A DNA stretch of 14,498 nt from Usnea hakonensis. Its lineage: Eukaryota > Ascomycota > Lecanoromycetes > Lecanorales > Parmeliaceae. The position numbers were made by a program, and so were the translations under genes. Within the stretch, counting starts at the first letter, position 1; each line of letters begins with the position of its first letter. This document shows positions 8,042 through 14,498 of the stretch, piece by piece. The stretch lies in contig BLJB01000531.1 of the NCBI GenBank assembly GCA_013423325.1, positions 1 to 14,498 on the forward strand, in the 5' to 3' direction. Under the pieces are notes generated by a model. The model was given only the letters and a program-made list of their open reading frames with translations. It made no database searches and was not told the origin of the DNA.

Positions 8042-9479
8042 TTATTAAGATTATTTAGAAGTAATATCTAAGTCTAGATATACTAGAATTAATAGTTAGA
8101 TAATCTAAATATATTATAAATTAGAAGCTATTTAAATTTTCTACTAATTAGATAATAAATATATCTTTTTTTAAATATACTATTTATTTATTTAAGGAAG
8201 TTACTACTAAATTTTATAAAGAGCCTTTTATACGAGCCTACTACTTATATTATAGTTTAGATAAGTCTAACTTAGATAATAATAACTTAATATCTACTCT
8301 AGAAATATTAAAAAATACGATATATTCTACTAAAGTAATCTAACTACTATAATATTAGAAAATATTACTATAGGTTTATTAAATTCTATTATAGATTTAG
8401 GTTCTAATTATAATTATAGAAACTTTTAGAATACTAGTTTTATTAAATAGTAATAGACTACTTTATAAATACTTATATATTTTTATATACTATTTTAAGA
8501 ATTAATACTACTATTATCTTAATTACTTAAATTAACTTTATTTACTAATTAATAGAATTTTTTAGATATTAGTTTCTTTTACTTTATATATAATAATAAA
8601 TCTATAGTTTTTAGAGCTCTAGCTATAGAGTATATATCTAAAAAAACCTTTTTTTAAGATATATATCTTTTTTTAAAAAGGGCTCGTAATATAGTATTAA
8701 TTAAAGGCTATAAGTTTATTTATACTAATTTATAGATTTACTTTAAAAGATCTATCTTAAAATAGTAATTATTAGAATTAATAGAAAGTAAAAAATATTA
8801 AATTAAAATAGATATTAAATTAGAAAAATAGAAAAAATTATTAATTAATTAGTTTAAATTATCTAGTAATATAATAATAGATATTTTATTAAGAGAGAGA
8901 TATAACTTATATAATATATTTTAAAAATAAGAATTGTAAAAATTTATTTAAAAAATTCTATATATAATAAAAGATATAAAATTTATAAATATTAAAATTT
9001 AACTTAATATTATTTATAATAGACTTAATTCTAGTTTAAGGCGTAATCTAAAGAAACTAAAAATAGTTACTATTATTAATAAATATCTTAAAGAACTAGA
9101 TAACTTAAAGTATAATTAATAGAGTTTTATAGTAAAATATAAAAGATTATAATTTACTAGTAACTCGTATTAAAATATATATTAGAATATCTAGAATTAT
9201 CTAAAAAATAATACTAGGGTTAATAAAAATAATAGTAGAGATTAATATTATTATTCTTTTTAAAATTTTTAAATACTAGAATAATTATAAAATAGAGTAG
9301 ATAAATAATCTTATAGTAGCTTTCTATATTAATAATTAATTATATAATAAATCTATTAAAATAATTTTTAACTATTTAATACTCCCTTAAATAATACTTA
9401 TAGTAATTAATAGTATTAAAATCTATAATAGTAAAATATACCTCTAAGATCGATCTAGAACGCGTAATTAATATTAGAA

Positions 9480-9527
9480 TTAGTATCTAAGATAGTATCT
9501 AAATTAGTACTAAAATTAGTATCTAAA
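9480..9527 (+). repeat. Four 12-bp tandem units in the Gag-like relic
   Basis: Units TTAGTATCTAAG, ATAGTATCTAAA, TTAGTACTAAAA and TTAGTATCTAAA lie end to end. The length is a multiple of three; read in frame they give a repeated tetrapeptide (L/I)V(S/L)K. This supports a coding origin for the surrounding relic. Confidence 0.7.
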
Positions 9528-10099
9528 TTATACTTTTTAGTTTATATGCCTATAGCCTACTACTTCTAAAGTAGCTATCTATTAAACTTATACTAATAAG
9601 AATAATAAGGTCTAGAATAAATAAAGCTAAATTAATAATTAGAAAAATTATAAAGAAAATAATAACTTTTCTAATTTCTTTTTTACTAATAAGGATAATT
9701 ATAGAAATAAATACTACTAAGTTTAAAAGCTATCTAATAATAAACTATTTACTAGCTTTATTAATATTAAAATATATTATTAAAAGTATAATAATTTATT
9801 CTCTTCTAAAACTAAGCTATATAAGTATTTATATATTAACTATAATAAAAAATAGATATTAACGAACTATATAGAAATAATAAATAATTATATATATACT
9901 CTAACTACCTTAATAAGTACGTTAAATAAATATATAGTTATATTATCTACTATAGTAAATAAAAAGTAAACTAAATCTAAGGATTTAAAAATCGTTAAGT
10001 CTACTACTTTAAATAACGAGTTAGATAATAGACTTACGTTTCGAGATTAAATCTATATAATAATTTATATAATGCTTAATTTTAATAAATTTATATTTA

Positions 10100-10117
10100 A
10101 TTTAAATAAGGTTAATT
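10100..10117. repeat. Target site duplication of LINE copy 2 (left)
   Basis: ATTTAAATAAGGTTAATT is identical to 12324-12341 (18 bp), with a mismatch directly outside on both sides. Confidence 0.75.
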
Positions 10118-10581
10118 AATTAATTATTTTATACGCCTATACTAGCTACTTAATATAAGCTAATAAGGATAACTATAACGCTAAACTAATAGAGCTAGAT
10201 ATCAAAAAAATCTAAGGGCGAACCTCTAGATAAAATTTTAATTAAATAGTATATTCTCTCTTTTACTATACTCTTTAGAAATTCTATTATATTATTATAT
10301 ATCTCTCTATCACTAAATCTGAAAAGTTTATTTCCGTAAGGATTCTATCGGGTATATATAGTTAGCACGATTTAGTAGACTTAGTAGATTTAGCCTATAT
10401 TAAATTATATACGCGAGGTTAGCAAGTCCGCCTTATGATATATACGATCTATAGAATCTATATAATTCGCAAAATTCGCAAAATTTGAATAATTTAAATA
10501 ATTATTTAAATAATTTATATAAAGTCCTTAAAACTTAATTAATATAGTCTTTATAATATATATAATACTAGGCTTACTAAT

Positions 10582-10603
10582 ACGGGCCTATAACGGGCCT
10601 ATA
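10582..10603. repeat. Two 11-bp tandem units ACGGGCCTATA
   Basis: Perfect direct repeats at 10582-10592 and 10593-10603 in the nested inverted-repeat element. GC-rich compared with everything around, followed by ATGCGCG. Confidence 0.8.
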
Positions 10604-10668
10604 ATGCGCGTATATAATTTTTAAAAAAATTCGATTTAGACTATTTTTAGAATTATAGTATTATTATT

Positions 10669-10670
10669 NN
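10669..10670. other. Two undetermined bases (NN)
   Basis: The only ambiguous bases in the window, in an ATTATTATT run in the middle of the nested element. They may reflect an unresolved simple repeat or a very short assembly gap. Confidence 0.95.
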
Positions 10671-11441
10671 TTATTCTCGCTAACTTTAATTTTAGCGCTA
10701 ACTTTATTTTAGTATCTCGCTTAATTTTTTTTTTCCTTACTAATCGCCTAAATTCCCTAAGAATAGTAAAGTTACTATGCTAATCGAGCGTATTTCCTAC
10801 TATTAGTAGGGTCGACTTGCTGATCGTGCGGATTTCTTGCGAATCGCCCGATTCGCCCGATTCGCAATTTGATCTTTAGTAGGAACTTTTCAGATTTGGT
10901 AATATCTACTTTTTTATATTAACTTTTCTATTTTTTAACTTTTATATTTTTAATTATCTTTATTTCTAAAAATAAGTATAATTACTTCTTTATATATCCT
11001 TTTTAGGTTTAATAATCTTCTCTACCCTAAAGGGTAATCTTAATTCTTAAAGTTATTTATTAATTAATTTAAAATTATTTAATTAGCTAGAATTAATTAT
11101 TTATTTTATTATTATTTAGATCTTTTTAGTTATAATTAATATTATCTAAAAGTTTTTAATATCTACTTTTATAAATAATTATAATTTATCTTTCTATAAT
11201 CTTAAATAGAAGAGAAAAATATATTTAATATTTTATCTTTTCTATTTATATTTATAGTTAGAATTAATATCTAGAACTTTTATTTTATTAAAAAATATAT
11301 TAAACCTAATTTTACTATTTTTTATTTAAATAGTAACTAAACTTTTAGCCTTTTTTAATATCTTATAATAATTAAATCTATTATTATATAAGTTCTCTAT
11401 CTAGATAAAAGTTCTCGCTATAATAAGAATTTTTTATTAAT

Positions 11442-12323
11442 ATTTTTCTTATTTTTTAAATCTCTATTTTTAGAATTAATCTTATATTTTCTATCTAATA
11501 ATATTAATACTTTAATATTTTTTAATATTTTTATATAAATTAATCTAGTTCTTCTTTCTTTTTATATTAGTAGTTACTAGATTCTAACTTTTTTTCTTTA
11601 AGACTTTAAGAGTTTAAGCCTTTTTTATTATTATAAATATAGACCCTCTTTTCTTTTTCTTATCTCTATTATTTTAAAAATATTAAATAATTTATTTATT
11701 ACCCTTTTTTATAGTAGAATAAATATCTTATAAAGCTTAATATTATAATATTAACTTATTAAATTAATATTTTAAAAGAGCTATTAAAGCCTCTACCTTT
11801 AAGATTAAAATAGAAATTATTTTATATATTCTAATTACTCTATAAAGATATTTATTTTATATCTTAATTAGCTTTTTAGAAAGTTTTTAAAAAAATTCTT
11901 CTATTCTATAAAGATATTACTAAATTAATATTATAAATATTAATATTAGATATACTATTATATTATATATTATATAATACCTAATAAATATTATTCTCTA
12001 TATTAAGTCTATAAGATATTTTAAGGCTTATTTCTATTCTCTAGCTTAAATTATTAATTAAATAATATATAGTCCCTACTAAAATTTAGTATCTATATAT
12101 AAATCTAATACTCTTATATTTAGACTAAAGTCTATTTTAACTTTTTCGAAATTTAAAGATACCTTTATATTAAACTTCTTTAAGCTCCTTATTAAGTATA
12201 CTAGCTCGTATTTTTTAAGGGCGAATATTACCCCGTATATCCTAGTCTACTTAAGATAGATATCGTAAGCCTTATATAGTACTCTATAATTATCTTCTAT
12301 ACTCCCGCTATATACTAGCAGGT
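11442..12323 (-). pseudogene. Tad1-like LINE ORF2 relic: reverse transcriptase C-terminal half and following region
   Basis: On the minus strand, from 12320 leftward, the frame reads YSGSIEDNYRVLYKAYDIYL, then GVIFALKKYELVYL, then FNIKVSLN and LDLYIDTKF. This is the order found in fungal Tad-type LINEs after the catalytic YxDD box: (E)NCxxLxxAHxxC, GxxFAPxKYELIHL, and the thumb motif (R)VLGVxIDTKL. Further left, at about 11880-11800, YRVIRIYKIISILILKVEA matches the later CLRxxxGAYKxTPxxxLExEA segment. The catalytic YADD lies upstream of the truncation and is absent. Stops are TAA/TAG at Gln/Trp positions. The function was target-primed reverse transcription; the copy is dead. Confidence 0.75.
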
Positions 12324-12341
12324 ATTTAAATAAGGTTAATT
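12324..12341. repeat. Target site duplication of LINE copy 2 (right)
   Basis: ATTTAAATAAGGTTAATT, identical to 10100-10117. The gypsy-layer frame resumes here. Confidence 0.75.
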
Positions 12342-12376
12342 TTAATAAATTTAAAAATAATCTTATATATATAGAT

Positions 12377-12384
12377 ATAGAGTA
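12377..12384. repeat. Target site duplication of the MITE (left)
   Basis: ATAGAGTA is identical to 12642-12649. It can be read as 8 bp, or as 7 bp (TAGAGTA) if the final A of the right end belongs to the terminal repeat. Confidence 0.75.
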
Positions 12385-12641
12385 TCCCATGGATTGGTGG
12401 GGTTCAATATTCAGGGGTAACCGACCGAACATAAAAAACTACCCCTTTTTTCAACTCGCTGCGCTTTAACAACAACCACCTTTTGTAAAAAGTACCTAGT
12501 ACAAAACTTATTTTGTTTAGAACGATCTACAACTTTGTAACCAAAAGTTTTATCTATAGATATCGTTTTGTAATGTTTGAAAATAAAGAAATTTTGGTGT
12601 GCTGCCAAGCTTTTATTGAACCCCATTTACCAATCCGTGGG
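12385..12641. mobile_element. RIP-free MITE, 257 bp, with terminal inverted repeats
   Basis: Ends are TCCCATGGATTGGT...GGGGTTCAATA on the left and the inverse on the right (TATTGAACCCC...ACCAATCCGTGGG), differing by one transition and a 4-bp AAAT insertion in the right arm. The host bases ATAGAGTA are repeated outside both ends; an 8-bp duplication is the hallmark of hAT-type transposases. The interior has normal CpA and TpG (CAACAACCACC, TTTGTAAAAAG), in sharp contrast to its surroundings, so it arrived after RIP or was too short to be recognised. A 71-codon frame on the minus strand (12626-12411) starts inside the right terminal repeat and shows no family features; I regard it as chance. 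The parent autonomous element is not in the window. Confidence 0.85.
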
Positions 12642-12649
12642 ATAGAGTA
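12642..12649. repeat. Target site duplication of the MITE (right)
   Basis: ATAGAGTA, identical to 12377-12384, after which the gypsy relic resumes. Confidence 0.75.
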
Positions 12650-13439
12650 AATTTAATTAATAGGATTTAAAAATCTAAATAAGCTCTAGATTTAGCTATT
12701 TCTAAAATAGTATTACTACTTAAAGTAAAAGGATTAGGAAGTACTAGTTATAAAATATTAAAGTATATTATTTATAATATCTTTCTTCTAGGGTATAATA
12801 AAAATAGTAAACTAATTATTACTTATATTTATAAAGAGTTATATATTATTAATAACCTCTATACTAAGATATTTATTAATAATAATATTCTAGAACCTAA
12901 ATAAATTATTATTAACGTTATTAATAAGTCTACTATAATTAGCTTATATAGCGATTATATTATTAAGATACTATATTAATTATATAGATAATATTTTAAA
13001 AAAAAAAAATTTTTAAAAAAAAAATTATTATATCTCTATATATTTAAATTATATTTACTACTATATTAATTAAATTATTAAAAGATAGAAATTTCTTATT
13101 TAAGTTAGAACCTATATATCTCTCTATATATATTTATTTAATAAATTATATTATATCTAGTATTATAGCTAGAAATAACTTTAATATTCTAATATAGATA
13201 TTTAAAAAAAATAAGACTTAATTATATTTATAAGATAAATTTTAATAATTATTTCTATATTAATATTAATTCTAACTTTATTTTAAAAATAGCTAAGAAA
13301 TATCTTAATCTCTTTTTAATTTTATAACTCTAAACTTCTAAATAAAATTATAGTCTATAAAAACTTATAATAGATAGTAAAATTAACTATACTAGTTAAA
13401 TTTTTTTTTAATATTTAAATTAATACTAGCTTTATTAAT

Positions 13440-14280
13440 ATACTTTAAAAATAATAGATAAGGTTACTACTTAAAGAAGACTAGTAAGATAAAGTTACTA
13501 GAAAGATAAAGATCTATCTTCTAAAAATTAAGGATTATAAAGTAATTAATAAGATATTTAATTAATTTTATAAATAAAAAAGGTTTAATTTTATATAATA
13601 TACTATCTTATTTATATATCTAATTTTTATAGTTTAGAAAATACTTCTAAATAGTAAAAAAAAAGGATATCTAATAATTAATCTAAAAAAGCTTAATAAT
13701 TTAATTCTAAAAAATATATATATATCTCTATCTTAAATTAAAATAGTTAGAATATTAGTAGAGTACGAGTTTATTTCTATCTTTAATATAATCTTATTCT
13801 TTTATTAGTAGCGACTTTACCCTAATTATTATTATATAATAATAATAATATTATATAAAGGGTAAAAATCTTTTAATATATTAATTATAAAATATATTAA
13901 TTCTATTACTTGTATATAGAGATAGATTAATACTTTATTAAAATTATTTAAAGCTAAAGTTAAAGCTTATATTAATAATATTATAATAGGAGCTAAGACT
14001 TTTAAATAATATTTAATAAATCTAAAAGAACTCTTTATTCTACTTAAATAATTTAATATATCTAATTAAAGCTTTTTTAGATTGTTTAAATATTAATCTA
14101 CTAGATTAAAAAATTAATTTATTAGGACTATCTACTACTAATAATAAATTAATCGTAATTAGTAAGCTATAATATTTATAAACCTTGGAAGAACTTAAAT
14201 ATTATTTAGATCTTACTAAATATTTATAGTAATATATTTATTTTTATATATAACTTATTTAGAAGCTATAAGACTTAAAA
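13440..14280 (+). pseudogene. Ty3/gypsy reverse transcriptase relic
   Basis: This is the best-preserved relic. From about 13479 one frame reads DKVTRKIKIYLLKIKDYKVI and NKIF, the N-terminal RT entry (usual form: W-x-x-x-KGKARVYPLGxRDRxxVDxxFDEL). It continues with KKKGYLIINLKKLNNLIL (about 13656-13709; usual form: GRPVVDxRxLN), FISIFNIILFFYQ-like (FFY-x-x-RL, LDAASFFYQWRLHP), YINSITCIQR, and AYINNIIIGAKTF at about 13967-14005. Here YINN stands for the catalytic YIDD after GAT/GAC-to-AAT/AAC changes. A one-base insertion in the T6 run at 14073-14078 shifts the frame. After it come LLGLSTTNNKLI and LEELKYYLDLTKYL (to about 14228), the connection motif (LGLT-x-YLRxY). Most stops are TAA/TAG at Gln or Trp sites. 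RNase H and integrase are not seen. Confidence 0.85.
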
Positions 14281-14498
14281 ATGAAGGAGTTGAAAATGAA
14301 GTACAACAACCAGCACGAAGAGAAGCCTTTCACATTAGGTGGGGAACCAGAAGAAGAAGATACACTACTAGATATAGATACAATAGGGACTACTACTACC
14401 CCCAAGAGGGTAGAGTATACCAATACGGAAGTAGAATAAGACGCGGCTACCGCGTTCGCGATACTAATAATATAGATAGGGAGCCTAGAAGAGATACT
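14275..14498. other. RIP-free block at the right edge
   Basis: At about 14281 CpA and TpG reappear suddenly (ATGAAGGAGTTG, ACAACAACCAGCACG, TTTCACATTAGGTGG) after about 1.6 kb with almost none outside the MITE. From about 14425 to the end they thin out again. No terminal repeat or LTR end can be seen at the boundary. Confidence 0.6.
14281..14439 (+). CDS. RIP-free open frame, 52 codons, acidic, possibly part of a longer relic
   Basis: ATG at 14281 to TAA at 14437-14439. The product begins MKELKMKYNNQHEEKPF and has an EEEDTLLDIDTIGTTTTPK stretch. It lies in the same frame as the final part of the RT relic, so it may be an in-frame continuation rather than a gene with its own start. The terminal TAA and a TAG 16 codons later are where CAA/CAG could have been, so the frame may once have run off the window. 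I recognise no domain. A second, basic frame overlaps it entirely (14220-14498, no stop). Only one of the two can be the real frame, and the choice is open. Confidence 0.35.
   Translation: MKELKMKYNNQHEEKPFTLGGEPEEEDTLLDIDTIGTTTTPKRVEYTNTEVE

Larger units (their letters stand above)
8042..10117 (+). pseudogene. Ty3/gypsy Gag-like relic
   Basis: Plus-strand relic with long readable patches broken by TAG/TAA: KEVTTKFYKEPFIRAYYLYY then SLDKSNLDNNNLI at about 8200-8290, a Lys/Glu/Leu-rich coiled-coil-like part at about 8760-8860, a 12-bp tandem repeat, and an Asn/Lys/Thr-rich C-terminal part. It is assigned to Gag by position: once LINE copy 2 and one copy of its 18-bp duplication are removed, the frame at its end (NLNKVN) runs straight into the retropepsin relic at 12342. 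A zinc knuckle is not clear; a weak TAT-x2-TAT pattern near 9839-9855 lacks a convincing His/Cys half. Its upstream end is uncertain, and the piece 7193-7302 probably belongs to the same layer. Confidence 0.45.
10311..10900. mobile_element. Terminal-inverted-repeat element, about 590 bp, nested in LINE copy 2
   Basis: Left end CACTAAATCTGAAAAGTT (10311-10328) and right end AACTTTTCAGATTTGGT (10884-10900) are inverted copies differing at one transition in the core (ACTAAATC against ACCAAATC). Comparison with uninterrupted LINE copy 1 (CTCTCTACTTTTTT near 7490-7503) shows the LINE sequence broken at this point and resuming after the right end. The exact target duplication is unclear: a few extra bases (AATAT) remain at the right, while TA or TCTA could be the duplicated site. 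Inside are TTCGCAAAA repeats, ACGGGCCTATA twice, and CGAATCGCCCGATTCG. There is no transposase, so it is non-autonomous. RIP is light: CpA/TpG are partly kept. The element contains two undetermined bases. Confidence 0.7.
10118..12323 (-). mobile_element. Tad1-like LINE, copy 2, 5'-truncated, with a nested element
   Basis: Lies between two 18-bp direct repeats; its 3' end is on the left with a (TTAA)-type tail. Its left part (10125-10310 and 10901-11441) matches LINE copy 1, while 11442-12323 extends further 5' into the reverse transcriptase domain. The right end is a 5' truncation inside ORF2. A terminal-inverted-repeat element of about 590 bp is inserted at 10311-10900, after which the LINE sequence resumes. 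Without it the copy would be about 1.6 kb. Heavily RIPped; copy 2 is generally more A/T-rich than copy 1 at corresponding sites. Confidence 0.75.
12342..13440 (+). pseudogene. Ty3/gypsy retropepsin and linker relic, split by a MITE
   Basis: Once the 257-bp MITE is removed, the plus strand reads ...NNLIYID and then, with a one-base shift, VNLINRI, the place and shape of a retropepsin active-site loop (D-T/S-G-x-x-x-x-I). Downstream: LAISKIVLLLKVKGLGS (12695-12742), KELYIINNLYTKIFINNNIL (about 12835-12892), INVINKSTI, then LLKDRNFLFKLEP (about 13075-13113) and IIARNNFNI (about 13163-13192). These follow the order I know from fungal gypsy polyproteins: LKVRGLG, the REIHIVDDL-x-A-x-MLIGNDI type, VIDVA, and RDFLFEP. 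The frame shifts at least twice, in A/T homopolymers near 12998-13024 and 13204-13211. The protease would have cut the polyprotein; this copy is inactive. Confidence 0.6.

Noticed and set aside
7303..11441. The homologous segments 7303-8027 and 10118-11441 read as the two LTRs of a gypsy element
   Set aside because: Each has its own long, different target duplication (14 and 18 bp). Both carry LINE ORF2 motifs on the minus strand, and the second continues into LINE reverse transcriptase.
10078..12352. ATTTTAATAAATTTA present near both 10078-10092 and 12339-12352, as a longer target duplication
   Set aside because: It is not contiguous with the 18-bp duplication on the left side (it lies upstream of it) and sits after it on the right, so it is a short internal repeat of the gypsy layer, not part of the duplication.
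12247..12432. 61-codon minus-strand open frame
   Set aside because: Its ATG is in the MITE and its far part is the RIPped LINE reverse transcriptase relic (SIEDNYRVL...). It joins two unrelated elements across insertion boundaries, so it is not a gene.
12411..12626. 71-codon minus-strand open frame
   Set aside because: It lies wholly inside the MITE, starts in its terminal repeat, and has no family features. A frame of this length is expected by chance in the only unmutated stretch nearby.
12998..13024. Poly-A run as a LINE tail on the plus strand
   Set aside because: It is inside the gypsy polyprotein relic with readable frame on both sides. No element boundary or flanking direct repeat is visible.
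13836..13860. ATAATAATAATATTATATAA run as a microsatellite
   Set aside because: It lies in the readable RT frame and reflects RIP-driven A/T enrichment of ordinary codons.
1..14498. Bacterial-type signals (Shine-Dalgarno sites, operons, CRISPR, rho-independent terminators)
   Set aside because: The content is fungal retroelements with RIP. No such signals are supported, and hairpins here are transposon ends or small foldbacks.

Overview
The window looks like a piece of a filamentous ascomycete (Pezizomycotina) genome: an AT-rich, gene-free transposon graveyard shaped by repeat-induced point mutation (RIP). Almost everywhere CpA and TpG are nearly absent and TpA is in excess, while C survives in CpT, CpC and CpG. 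Reading frames of recognisable transposon proteins are full of TAA/TAG where CAA, CAG or TGG would be expected. I see no intact host gene, tRNA, rRNA or CRISPR array.

Layout. 1-330: a more GC-rich, partly RIP-free edge block. About 370-1905, minus strand: relic of a Ty1/Copia polyprotein (Gag with a CCHC knuckle, then the protease/pre-integrase part). About 1905-5627: heavily mutated sequence with unidentified coding relics on the plus strand, a tiny RIP-free hairpin island (3603-3658), an 18-bp tandem repeat (3906-3995) and a 46-bp duplicated unit (4904-4995). 5628-7187: a complete but short LTR element (161-bp LTRs, 5-bp CTAAT target duplication, probable primer-binding site, no recognisable protein). 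7193-14280: a Ty3/gypsy relic on the plus strand (Gag-like part, retropepsin part, reverse transcriptase) broken up by later insertions.

The insertions into the gypsy relic are (a) a 5'-truncated Tad1-like LINE at 7303-8027 with a 14-bp target duplication; (b) a longer copy of the same LINE at 10118-12323 with an 18-bp duplication, itself carrying a roughly 590-bp terminal-inverted-repeat element at 10311-10900; and (c) a 257-bp, RIP-free terminal-inverted-repeat MITE at 12385-12641, sitting where the retropepsin active site is expected. At 14281 the RIP signature stops abruptly, and the last 218 bases are RIP-free with two overlapping open frames.

The window is therefore a stratigraphy. The oldest layers are the gypsy, Copia and unidentified relics. 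LINE and LTR insertions followed and were themselves RIPped. Short elements came last, or were too short for RIP. The chief value lies in boundaries and target duplications that can be read at base level, and in a few small RIP-free islands that no recognised family explains.
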